A stretch of DNA of 64,000 nt. Source: Geosiphon pyriformis. Lineage: Eukaryota; Glomeromycota; Glomeromycetes; Archaeosporales; Geosiphonaceae. Below, in pieces: positions 50,083 to 61,407 of the stretch (position 1 is the first letter of the stretch; every line of letters begins with the position of its first letter). Where the stretch lies: contig JAAOMT010000534.1 of the NCBI GenBank assembly GCA_016748015.1, forward strand, positions 189,428 through 253,427. The letters are read 5' to 3'. The notes under the pieces are model-generated. The model ran no database searches and was not told where the DNA came from. It saw only the letters and a program-made list of their open reading frames with translations. A program made the position numbers and the translations under genes.

Positions 50083-50862
50083 TCACCCCTTTAGCCTCGC
50101 AAATATAGTTCGTAGATTCATCGACGGCCAAAAATGAGCCTTTCGAAACATTTTTATAGCCTCATGAATATCTCTATTTGTCGCAATTCCCTCATAATAA
50201 CAATTTCCCAACATCCAAGTACGATGAGAATGTGCTTTACAATTCCTGAAGCACAGAAACCCCTTATAGAGGTTTTGCCTCATTCCATCCCCCAAGTAAT
50301 ACATCCTGCCCAGATCATAATTAGCCTCTATATAGCCAGCTTCGATAGATTTTTTGTACAATTGAAAAGCACGTTTGTAATTTCTCTCTATCCAAATTCC
50401 TTGTTCATAACACCAGCCCAGAAATTTCAAACCAACTGGACATCCAGCCGATGCTGCCTTCCTATACCATTGAAAAGCCTGAAAATAATCTTGATCAACA
50501 CCATGTGCATTTTCGAAACACCAGCCCACAATAATTTCGGCGAGTTTTTCACCCGCATGAGCAGCTTCATTAAAATATATGAATGCTCTGGTGAGATCTT
50601 TAGAGGTCCCAATACCATGAGTAGTCAAAAGACCGAGAAAACTGTATCGGTTTGTTATGGATTCAGTTTCTTCGATAATTTTAAATACTTGTGTGGGATC
50701 ACATTTATTTTTTTGAATCCATTGATTTATTCGGCGGACGATTTTATCTTCGAACTCAAAGTTTTCTAAACCTCCTGTGTGGATAGCGACGAGATCAGTG
50801 AGGTCGATCACGCCTTGATTCGTTTGACACTCTATTATTTCTTGCACACCGTTATAGTTCAT
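50083..50862 (-). CDS. Sel1-repeat protein
   Basis: Single exon, ATG at 50862, TGA at 50083-50085, 259 residues. Residues from about 70 onwards form about five Sel1-like repeats with the usual pattern of small residues and aromatic pairs: LLTTHGIGTSKDLTRAFIYF, VGWCFENAHGVDQDYFQAF, LGWCYEQGIWIERNYKRAF, LGRMYYLGDGMRQNLYKGF, LGNCYYEGIATNRDIHEAI. Sel1 repeats form an alpha-solenoid used for protein binding. The N-terminal 65 residues (INQWIQKNKCDPTQVFKIIE) resemble the linker that joins kinase and Sel1 parts in related fungal proteins, but no kinase domain is present here or directly upstream. There is no signal peptide, so it is likely cytosolic. Confidence 0.9.
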   Translation of the reverse strand: MNYNGVQEIIECQTNQGVIDLTDLVAIHTGGLENFEFEDKIVRRINQWIQKNKCDPTQVFKIIEETESITNRYSFLGLLTTHGIGTSKDLTRAFIYFNEAAHAGEKLAEIIVGWCFENAHGVDQDYFQAFQWYRKAASAGCPVGLKFLGWCYEQGIWIERNYKRAFQLYKKSIEAGYIEANYDLGRMYYLGDGMRQNLYKGFLCFRNCKAHSHRTWMLGNCYYEGIATNRDIHEAIKMFRKAHFWPSMNLRTIFARLKG

Positions 50863-52400
50863 TTGTGGACTGAAAAGAGCAGCTAGCTATACTTTTTCTC
50901 ATGGTCTCATTTTACAATAAAAATTCAGCCTATGATATTTAAATTCAGAGTCTGTAAATTACTCACGTGAATTTGAGAACAATCCTTATGAGACAAAGTG
51001 AAATATGACGCAGACAGTGAACTTGTGACGTCACTAGTAGTATGTCTTCGGAGACACAAATAAATTGCTAGTATGTGAACTGCTTGAATTTTTACAAGAC
51101 TGACCTCATATGTGTGCACAGCACTATTTAGCTGCCAGTACTCAGTACTTCATGTCAACTCGAGCGAATGACTGGGTCTTACACTGGATATCTGGAAGAC
51201 ATGCAGGCGTATTTTTAGCAATAATGATACTAAAAGTCTAAATGGAAACGGTTCTTGCGTGAATTAAGAAAAGTTGGACAAGATAGCCAAAAAAGTGATG
51301 CTGTTGCCGCCCTCATCAACGAGGTCTTTATTGTTTTGGTCATCAACAACGAAATCTGAAAGGTCTCTTGGAGTCAGGTGATCTAGGTGCGAATATATAG
51401 CAAGCTCTGTTGACCGTTGTTATGTCTTACGAAAAAAATGTTGCAAGTGACACAGGTATAACACGTTTTGACACTTACCTATTATGATTGTGTTTCACGA
51501 AATTCTATACCACAAACAGTCAGATGTCGTCACGAAAATGACAGAGCAAGGAAGTTCTAAACTACTTTGAAATTATTGAAAGGTGACTGTCTATATTATA
51601 ATTATCAAATTTCATCTTCTAGACCTGTGTCATTTAATACCTTTTACCCCGAATATGCATGCAGACTGACTTTCGTCGATCATTGATCTGTCCTCTGAAT
51701 TTCCGAGTGGTATGCACGAACGGTTGGCAAGCACTGGCCCGAAGCTCAAAGCCAAAGCGTTTGGACACTTGAACATGACGACAAGGCAATTTGAAGATCC
51801 TGTGTAAAGTGATATCAAAAAAAATCGTATGTATGTGGATGATATGTTGAACTGCATGAATTACACTGAATCAGATCTGCGCATAGAAGATTCGTGCTGG
51901 AGAAATTGACGGATCAATTAATGGGAATATTATATCAAGTTAATTTTTGTGTACGTATCCGCATACTTATCTTTTACTAGTTTGGATATTTTCCTTTCGG
52001 ACCCTCACGTTTTTGTGGACAAAAGGACAAAAAACAAAATATTGAGATAGACTTTGTAATCAAAATTATCGTCCATGTTTAGATTTCCCAAACCAATTCT
52101 GTGACTTATCTCCTCTGCAACAAACGTTGGAGGTACTATATTTCTTGAAAGTAAGTAACACGAAACTATCGATGTTCTTGTATTATATACATATTCGCTG
52201 ATGGCGGATACTAACGATAATTCTGTCTCTTTAGATGACAGGACATGTCGTTCGCAAAGCAAGGGTTGTCTCGGCGTAGGGAGACTTCGAATCCTATCCA
52301 CGAAATTTTCCACAGCAAAAAGCCGCATCATTGCAAAATTGATTTATGAGAGCAACTTATTTTACACCACAGAAAATGTCAGTCATCAATGAGATAAACA
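50863..52400. other. Less A+T-rich region, no gene assigned
   Basis: Base composition differs from the flanks (hand count 51421-51480: 21 of 60 G+C). Short frames of 60-108 codons occur on both strands: 51119-50925 minus, 51857-51630 minus, 52331-52005 minus and, overlapping the last, 52201-52392 plus with an ATG start (MADTNDNSVSLDD). None has a recognisable motif or clear splice partners. It may hold a gene with small exons, or foreign or older duplicated DNA. Confidence 0.35.
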
Positions 52401-53900
52401 AATTTAAACCTCTTGAGCCTATCGTGTAGATCCGAGAAATTATTGCGTTTATATAATCGGTTCTAAATAAACAAAAACCAGCCCCAAAGTTGTCCCTACC
52501 ATTAGTGGTTACTTTGCCTTTGCACAAATTTTTGCCATAAAGGCACGCACATTAATATTGGAGGTTTACAGCCAATATATCATCATGTATCTATATATAA
52601 AATTATATAAAGCTCATTTACATTAAATCCAAAAATTACACCCATTAGAAGCATTTTGAAGAACAGAGAAAATCGATTTTTGTGTTTTCAAAATATTTGA
52701 CATCAAAGCTATTAAAAAATATTTAAATAAGGAGAAAATAGTTTACAAAAGTTGACAAGAAAAAAGTAAAAATAAATATCGCATAAATTATTGTTTAATT
52801 AATTTTGGGTTTATTTTTATATAAAAATATTTTTTATTAGATTATGTAAAATATATTAATTAAAAAAAATTAAGTTCTTTATTATTGACTGATTACAATT
52901 TTTTTTTAAAAGCTTGTAAGAAATTATTAAATTTTTTAATTAAAATACAATAAGCAATAATTATTATTAAAAAAAAAACTTTACTGTTAAAATTACAATA
53001 TATTTCTATTAAAAATTACTTATATGTATTTTGAAAACATTAAAACTAGTTTATTATGACTTTATAATAAATTCATAATATATAAAAAATAGTTAAATAA
53101 AAAATAAATTGGTTTGTCTTTGTTTTAAAAAAAAAAAAATTTTTCACAAAGCATAAAATTAGCTTATTTCTGTAAATTTATGTAATATTTATAATTTAGA
53201 GTTTATAAAAAATTATAAATTATAAAACACTTAACAAAACCCAAATTAAAATGAAATTATCATAAAAATTTCAATGATATTTGAAGTCCAAAAACTTGTT
53301 GAAATTACTTGAAATTAATAAATTCAAAACTTTAAAGATCATTAAAAAAAAATCACAATTTAAACCGATTTTCAAAATTCACAACAGGAAAAGTTTTAAT
53401 TGTAAAAAATATTTACTCTGTAACGCTATAATAGTAAAAAATAAAAATCTATAATAGTAGTAAAAAATTTTTATAAGAATAATTATCTATTTTAAAAAAT
53501 AAGTTCAAAAATATTATTTAATTTAAATCATCCCAAATATTGTTAAAGCTATTTAAAAATATCATATTAAAAATAAACATAATATGTTAAACAAAATTAT
53601 TGACTGCTGTAATTAAGATAAATTATTTAAATGAATAAACAAATAAAATTTAAAAACTATTTTTTTGTGTTGTTTATTGAACTTAATTCTAAATAATATC
53701 TTATTATTATAATTATATATTAAACCAATAATAATTAAATATTGGTTTTTGAATTTGTAACTTAAGTGATCAAGATTAAATTAAATTAAATTAAATGACA
53801 ATTATTTGTTTGTTAATATATTAATACAAATTAATGAAATATTTAATTTTTTATAAAATGATATAATTTATTAATAAAAAAATAAAATAAAAAATAAAAA
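52401..53900. other. A+T-rich intergenic, nothing recognised
   Basis: Poly-A and poly-T runs, no protein-like frame. Confidence 0.55.
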
Positions 53901-53904
53901 TCTG

Positions 53905-54010
53905 TTTTTTGCATTCGTTCGTATCGATATAGGTCTTGTTTTTCAAGAAACTCAGTCCAAGAGAGTTCATTGTTGGTGTTATCTAAAAAATATTTGAGCT
54001 CTTCTTTTTA
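53905..54010 (-). pseudogene. Short coding-like remnant
   Basis: The minus strand reads KYFLDNTNNELSWTEFLEKQ, then DLYRYERMQKTDF, with mixed amino acids and no stop. It is bounded by low-complexity sequence. It is probably an isolated exon or fragment; the family is not recognised. Confidence 0.3.
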
Positions 54011-54329
54011 TCTCAGCAGTTTTTTTATAGAAACAGAGAGAAAGTGAGACAAGAGAATAATTTTATTTAAATTATATAATTTAATAATAATAATAATAAC
54101 ACTTTTTTATAAAAGCATTTAGAAATACATATTTAAGAAGAAATTCGACAATTCCAAAACCTAAAGAATTCGAAATTTTTTTAACCAGCAGCTTTTGGTG
54201 TTAATAGTTCTTTAAAACTATTTAAAATCTAATTTTATAACTGGACGATTATTAAGTAAAAAAAAATATTAAATCAATATTTACAGATATGAAAAAAGGA
54301 ATTTTTATCACAAAAAACATTATTAAAGA

Positions 54330-57060
54330 AAAAAGATTAAATACTGATTAATTTAGCTAAAAATAATTAAAAAGAAAATTTTGCAAAATTGATATTAATA
54401 ATTCTAATCAATTAACTAATTCTATATCATAATTTTAAATATTACTAAAGACGCAATAATATAAACAATGACTGGTAAATATGTTTTTTAACATGCTATT
54501 ATTATATGGTATATAATAATATAAAGAATACAAAATTGACAGCTAACTCCTAAAGTTCTTTATTCTTTTGATTTATAGGACTTTGAGACCAAAAGTTTCA
54601 TCTTGAGTCTGCCCAAAAATAACTAAAATTTAGCTCAAGTGTTATACTTGAGCAAAAAAACTGAGAATTTGGCCGTTTAAATATTTCATGCTTTTCAAAT
54701 ATAGGCCTTAATCTTCAAAGGCAAATGAAAATACTCTCTATAAATGCATGGACATGACAATTGTATAATAATGACCAATCAGAAGTTTCTGATCGTTTGT
54801 TAGGGAGCATTAGATCTAGTTTAAATTGCCTTGGCTTGGTGGCTAGTCATGTGTAAAAAGTGTATGGTTTGCATTTACTGTGAAACAATATCTCTCTAAA
54901 TGCATGGGCCCACTTATAGAGGTACCACTGTATGTGGAAAAAAAATCTCACAGTAAGATATCTATTTTACCAATGTCATCCCAACAACACTTTAACGCTT
55001 TGTCTAATGATTTCGGGAATTTATTAAACACTCGGAAGTTCTCTGATGTTAGAATTATAGTTGGCGAAGCACCCGATATCAGAACTTTTCATGCTCATTC
55101 GCAAATTTTAGCAGCAAGATCACCATATTTTACTGTAGCTCTCTCTGGCAATTGGATTAAAAGGGAAGATAACGCCATTATCTTCGCTAAACCTAATATT
55201 TCACCTGAAATTTTTGAAATAATTCTCAGGTAAGGATTTTCATTTGCTTCAAAGTATTTTACAAATATAAATTCATATGTTTTATTTCCCGCACAGATAT
55301 ATTTATAATGGCGTGATTTCTCTTGATAAATATGGAGTACCTACCATTTTAGAATTGCTTGTTACCGCTGACGAGCTTATTCTAGAGAATTTTATTGATT
55401 CCCTTGAAGACTATTTGATTAAACACCATGCAAAAGACCTAAAAGAAAATTTCGCCACTTTGCAAAAAACTTCATTTATGCATGCTTCTTTCAAAAAGTT
55501 ACAAAAATTCTGCACCGATATAGCCGCTAACAATCCAGCTATAGTCTTCAACTCGCAAGATTTTACCTCCCTTAGTGAAAATGCTCTTTCCTCAATGTTA
55601 ACCCGGGATGACCTAAATATAGAAGAATCTAAGATATGGGAAAAGATTGTGGAATGGGGAGTTGCTAAATTAGATACAAATATTCAGATGAAAGAAGTTC
55701 TTAACTGGACAGATGAAGGCTTTAACGCCTTTAAGGAATCCATTAAAGGACTTCTACCTTTAATCCGCTTCTTTAACATATCTTCAGTTAACTTCTATCA
55801 CAAAGTAAAACCATTTGCGAGAATCTTACCTGGAACTTTATACGAAGATCTTTTACATCACTATCTCGTACCGGGTAGTCATCAAGAGTCTGTAGACGCT
55901 CAGCCATTACGTTGTTCTCGAATAAATATTGATTCAAAGCTTCTTCAATCGCATAATATAAAACAGCTTGACGATTGGATTCAAGGCAAAGACGAAGATA
56001 CTCTTTTTGAAGATCAACTTGAAAATGATTTTAAATTACTACTTCGAGGCAGTCGAGACGGATTCACTCCAGCCGATTTTCATCGATTATGCGATAATAA
56101 AGGAGCAACAATTAGCGTAATCAAAGTGAAAGGAAGTGGGCAGATAATTGGCGGCTTTAACCCACAATCTTGGCACTCTCGAAATGAATATCTAAATGGA
56201 GAAAAAAGTTTTATTTTTTCCTTTGGAGATGGCCAACTTGGAAATGCTAAACTTAGCAAATTTGTTGGCAAATGGGGACCTTATGGTGGGCTAAATCTTG
56301 GACCCCATTTCGGAAGATTCAATATTGGCTTGTATGGCGATGATCAAAGGTGCCTTTGTAAAAAGACAACAGATTATGAGCATGATATAATGCCTGAGCT
56401 AGAAAACCAACTGGTGAATTTATTTGTCGAGGAGTATGAAGTTTTTCAAATCATAAAAAGATAAATTCACTTTTATTTAATTTAATTATATATTTTTTGA
56501 AGGTTGTGCTCTCTATGTTAGAAATTTTCATTTGGCGTATATTCTATAGCTTACTATTTTAAGCTCCACAATAAAGTTAAAAAAATATTCTTTTATCTAT
56601 TTTAACATTAAAAAAGCTTTAGAACTTATAAATCCCTTCAATAAAAGTAATCTTTGAAGTTTAGGTTTTTATCAAAGGCTAAAACCGTAAAACGCTCTTT
56701 AGCTGAATAGAATTATAAATACAACTTTTATGTTTCCCTGCTAATCAAAATTATAAACTTTAGATACTGTTTTGGTTTTTTACTGGCAATAAAATTAAAA
56801 AATACGCTTTCGTAAATGTTCAATAAGGTGAAGGTTTTCAATTAAAATATAACTTCAACTTCGAGACACTAACTTTTTAATAAATAGATTGTTCTAAACA
56901 ATATATTTAAAATGGATAGGATTCCCAATAAACTCGAGATACCTAATTTTGTTTATTTAATGTTATTTTATTTAGAAATTAAAAAGGTTTCTCATTTTTT
57001 GTTAATTGAAATTAAAATTCCCAATATTTAAAAAAGATGCATTCCAAAATATTTTTAAAT
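54330..57060 (+). repeat. Inverted segmental duplication, copy B
   Basis: Reverse-complement partner of 20980-23680. It includes the whole BTB-BACK-TLDc gene plus about 600 bases upstream and downstream. Outside the central tract both flanks show many substitutions and indels; for example copy A has about 35 extra bases near 23090-23125, and copy B has about 80 extra near 54745-54830. Confidence 0.85.
54973..56464 (+). CDS. BTB-BACK-TLDc domain protein, copy B
   Basis: Two exons, 54973-55229 and 55297-56464, with a 67-nt GTAAGG...CAG intron in phase 2; 474 residues. The domain order is as in copy A: BTB at about residues 15-110, BACK at 125-235, TLDc at about 310-474 ending YEVFQIIKR. The protein looks identical to copy A up to the residues QPLR (about 290), then changes: the linker has small indels (CSRINIDSKLL here, SNIESRLL there) and the TLDc has many substitutions, plus about six extra residues near MPELENQLVN. 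The intron appears to be identical in both copies. As in copy A, the start chosen is the ATG of MSSQQHF. The gene is probably functional; a partner for the BTB domain cannot be read. Confidence 0.9.
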
Positions 57061-57480
57061 TATCAATAATGTTGTATATTTTTTGCTGTGTTCCCTCAGA
57101 ATTTTCAGTTTGCATTTGAAAAGAAATTTTCTTGTTTCAAACTTAAGAATAATAAATAATTGATTGATTGATTGATTGATTAATAATTTCAATTAAAAAT
57201 GATTTAAAAATCCTTTTGGAATTTATAAAAATAAAATAAAAAGTTTATTCTTAAAATTCAATTGTTTATTATAATATTTTACAACAAAATTTAATGAAAC
57301 TATAACATTTAAAAGTATATAATTAATTTTTAATATATTAATATATGTTAAAAAACCAAATTCATGTATAAAAAAAAAGAACAAACATAAAGATATAAGT
57401 TAATCAGTGAAAAAATTTTAAATTAGTTTTGGTTATCAAAAGTAAGTTTAGAAAAATTACTTTAATTTCAATTGGACAAT
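57061..57480. other. Intergenic, nothing recognised
   Basis: A+T-rich; includes the GATT microsatellite at 57161-57182. Confidence 0.5.
57161..57182. repeat. (TGAT)n microsatellite
   Basis: Five TGAT units in a row, read directly. Confidence 0.9.
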
Positions 57481-57489
57481 TGATGGTAA

Positions 57490-57700
57490 TTCAACGTATT
57501 TACCAGTTGACTGAGTGGTTATCGACCATTCAAAATTATGCTTGGGGCGCATCGCATATTCTTGATTTAGTTATTTTCAAAACATATCCACAAAACCTGT
57601 ATCAAAAACATAAAGAACCGTGAGGCAGAAATTCCTTATGAGAGTTAATTGGGGTACTTGCACGGTAAGTGCTATTGTGGCCGCTTCCAAAGTAAAAATT
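57490..57700 (+). pseudogene. Possible mannose-6-phosphate isomerase 5' fragment
   Basis: The plus strand reads RIYQLTEWLSTIQNYAWG at about 57500-57550; the IQNYAWG motif and the preceding YxL are typical of the N-terminus of fungal mannose-6-phosphate isomerases. About 90 bases later, EIPY and a frame-shifted version of the following ELWMGT motif of that family can be made out (57630-57660). A stop and frame breaks separate the two, and nothing of the remaining enzyme follows. It is most likely a decayed fragment; chance similarity is possible because the match is short. Confidence 0.4.
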
Positions 57701-57808
57701 TAAATATCTTGATCGACTCTATTTGTTCAATAGGGAATTGTAGATAGTGATTCAAGAGTCGGCACTCTCCTTCTAATTGATTTTTTCAAACCAAACAATT
57801 CTTAAAAG

Positions 57809-60157
57809 ATGAAACAACCATTTTTAGCAATCTCAAAACAGAATATTTCCAAATTATTTTTGAATCCTAAGAAGCTTCGTTATAATAGAATTAAGCCATC
57901 AATTACGTCCAATTTTGCAAACCCTTGCGCGATTCACACTATCAAAAATTTCACCAAAATAGATTTTCCAACTCCGAGTCAAGTCCTTGAGAATAGCAAT
58001 GAACTATTAGATTGCTTCCAAAACATTCGGTTTAAAGATCTTCATTTTTGGCATACAGCACCAATCAGTGCAGTAAAACAAGCAAGAAGGGAAGATGTGT
58101 ATGGAAGACTTGTAGCCTTGACTGATAAATCACCGACAAATATTATTTCAAAGGTTGCTCGGGAAAATGCTATCAAGGCCACACAGAAAAGGCTTTTACA
58201 GGTCGGATTTTTTGCCATTTGTATTAAATTGAACTCGCTAATTTATCATTAACATTTCAAGAATGTCTATACCCTATTTTACAAGATATCCTTTATCTGC
58301 CGCCAGCAAAATAAAAAATTTACTGATCCTGAATTTGATATTGGAAATGATCCATTTCATGCATTGTATAAACGTGGCGATAAAAAAGTGGATGGTGAAA
58401 AAGTAGCTTTTGCATCAACGAAACGAATAACAGAGTTTTTGCCTGATCACCAATTTTTTATAAATGGAGATGAACATGGTGATGTCAAACAAGGCATGCA
58501 TCTAATTGTTTGAAGGATATCTGAAGTGGGAAGAATTTAAAATTTAAAATTCACCTTTGACTTTGCAATTCCCCAAAAAGGCTCAATTGGTGATTGTTGG
58601 TTTTTGGCCGCACTCGCTGCTGGAGCTGATGTTCCTGGCTTGATTGAGTCAACTTGCGTGGCTCGAGATGAAGATTTCGGGGCAAGTAACTTGGCCAAGA
58701 TTTTACTGTCAAACCTTATGATTTATTGCATCATAAATTAATGCTCTCCATAATTGCAAATCCTATTAGGCTTATGGTTTTGTTTTCTATAAGGTAACTC
58801 ACAATTGCAGCTTTAGAATTAGTTGATTCATTTTATTTACTTTTTAGACATTTATAGGATGGGAATTGGATACCAGTGATAATTGATGACCAAGTGTTTC
58901 TGAATGAAGATGGGAACCTGTTGTTTTCGAAAGTATAATAATTTTAATATAGAAAAACGATTTTCATATTCAACTGTTCATTTAAATTCTTTATTTCATT
59001 CATTAGAAAATCGAAAGACAAAAACGAAACTTGGGTGCCACTACTTGAGAAAGCTTATGCCAAATTAAATGGGGATTATGAAAGTATAGATGGTGGTTGG
59101 CCAGGCGAAGGCAAGCACTAAATTGATTGCTGTCAACATTTATTTATTAATCCCTAAGACCCATGAATTCTTCAGCTCTAGAAGACTTAAGTGGAGGAAT
59201 TTCAACCTCATACTGGGGCCAACAAATTAAAGACACCGAAAAATTCTGGAAAGAGCTATCAAAACCAAAGAGCGACGTCGCGTTTGGATGTGCTCATTTT
59301 CCGCAGAGGGGAGATAAAAAACTTGGTCTCGTTGGTGGTCATGCCTACAGTATAATTCGAGCAGTTGAACTGGATGGAAATCGATTATTAGAAATTCGAA
59401 ATCCCTGGGGCCAGCATGAATGGAAAGGTTCGTCTATATATATGGGCACCGAGTTCGGAAAATGTTATTTTAATTCCTAAATTATTCATTTATATTTACT
59501 TTTTTTTATTTTTCAAAAGGTGCCTGGAAAGATGGGGGCCAAGAATGGAAACCAGAATACCTTGCTCAACTCAACTATTCATTTGAAAATGATGGTTCCT
59601 TCTTCATGGATTTCGACAGTTTCCTCAAACATTATCAAGCTATTGATAAGTGTGAATTTTACAGGGAGCAATGGCGAGTTCATTCACATTGGATAAAATA
59701 CACGGACGAATCAAAGACAAATCAGAAATTTATTATCGAGCTGAAGGATATTCAAAACGATTTGAAAATTGTTTTGCAGCAACCTGATCCTAGGTATTCG
59801 GGCAAAAACTATAATAAACAAGGGTAAAACTTAGCTTTACCGTCCTTATCATATCGGTTTGCATTCGGCTAATAAACATGACTAACTATATTTTTGAAAT
59901 TTTTCATAAGATTCAATCTTAAGTTTACATTGGTCGATACTAAGACAAAAATGGCCATATCAAGTCCAGAAGAATATTATTGGAAACGAAGCACAAATCT
60001 TGGAATCACTTTGCCAGCTGGAGTCTACGAAATCATTCCAGAACCCAAGAAGGTTCGAAATCGGGAATGGAATAAGGAGAAAATTGATGAGGATTTTGAT
60101 ACCTTAATGGGGCTCAAGATTTTCACTGGTAGCAATATTGACCTTGGGGTTTTATGA
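57809..60157 (+). CDS. Calpain-type cysteine protease
   Basis: Nine exons by eye: 57809-58201, 58262-58493, 58581-58681, 58770-58793, 58858-58932, about 59007-59110, 59176-59427, 59520-59823, 59911-60157; about 576 residues. Family motifs: QGSIGDCWFLAAL with the catalytic Cys (about residue 214), AYGFVFYK, DGNWIPVIIDDQ, ETWVPLLEKAYAKL, GGHAYSII with the catalytic His, and RNPWGQHEW with the catalytic Asn. The last two exons form the beta-rich C-terminal domain. Introns 2, 3 and 6 begin with GC rather than GT (after 58493, 58681 and 59110); GT alternatives would remove conserved residues such as the Gln before GSIGDCW. The junction of exons 5 and 6 is one base out of phase with the best donor (AAA then GTATAA), so a weak donor is used or there is a 1-base indel. 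There is no calcium-binding EF-hand tail. Intracellular regulatory protease. Confidence 0.88.
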
Positions 60158-61407
60158 TTTTTAAATCTCAATATCAGTTCGCGCGCGAAAGCTTTTAAGA
60201 TTTTTTGTTACCTTCATTCTTTATTATAGCTAAAAATTGTATTTATTAGCCTCAATTTTTACAGGCTTTCAAAATAAACCCTTCAGAGTGACTGAAATAA
60301 AGCGTAGCTAACATATTTTTTGACACTTTTTCTCTCCTTTACATTATTTTGCCCATAAAACTGTCATTTCGCTCTTAAAGCTTTTGTTTCCAAATTGCAC
60401 AGGACATTTATAAAGATAAGCTCTTGTTTCTATCTCTTTTTTTGTTTCGATGCATCTTGCTTTTCTTTTGTTTCAATTCTTCTCACTGCTGCTCAGGCTT
60501 CCTTTATGCCTCGTGGACTATTTGTTGTTGGGACTGCAAAGGTAAAATCCTAACATTTTGTTTACAAGGTGGTGTACGCCTTTATGATTTTTCCAACGTC
60601 ATAGAGCCTGCACCATATCACCTTTACTACCCGCTTTAACAACAAACCATCATTGACAAAGCCAAAAAAATACATTTATGCATGTATTTCAGAATAGCTT
60701 TTTCTCACCAAATGCGTTCAACATCGAGTTCATCTTTAAATAATTTCAAAAAATCTGTTTTATATACTATATCGAAATAATTTAAGTTGTTTATTTATAG
60801 GAATAGATTATGTCAGTTCATATAAATAAAAATTAATTTCAACTTTTAAAGCAAAAAGTAATACTTTAAAGATGATTTTAAGTAACTGGGAACCTCACTC
60901 TTTCATATTTTACACCTGGAGAATGATTCAAAGAATTTTATTAATGTGTAATTTTTTAATATCATTCATATTTTCAATATTCAGCCTACAAGAATAAGAG
61001 CTTTGTGATATCAATTATTAATCTTTCTTAAATAGCTGGACTAGAATGCCTTCTTAACTTAAATAACTATTGTTTATTTGAAGTGACTGATTAATGCGTA
61101 GATAAAAAAAAGCTTTATTTAATTTAAAGGTAATAAAATTTCAATTAGCCTAATTAATAAAAAATCCTTTATTTTTGCCATCTAAACTCTCTGCTTTCTA
61201 AATTTCCATAATACAGAATAGCGTAAAAAACTGACACTTAGAAAGGAATATTGCAATTATAAACCTCAAAATGTGAATTTAGGCTATTCTTGATTGAAGC
61301 TTACCGATTAGAAAAATATTAAAAATTTAAAATATTGGAATTTAAAAAATTCATCCCTGAATATTAAATCCAAATACATATATTGATACATGTATTTGCT
61401 AATCGAA
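60158..61407. other. Intergenic, nothing certain
   Basis: A 71-codon plus frame at 60424-60639 and an overlapping frame (QASFMPRGLFVVGTAK at about 60495-60542) may be part of an exon, but neither could be extended. The rest is A+T-rich and empty. Confidence 0.4.

Noticed and set aside
50134-50769. 211-codon plus frame
   Set aside because: Antisense shadow of the Sel1-repeat gene, whose repeats are clear on the minus strand.
58141-58252. Frame running past the calpain exon 1 donor
   Set aside because: It is read-through into intron 1; the family continues in exon 2 after the AG at 58260-58261.
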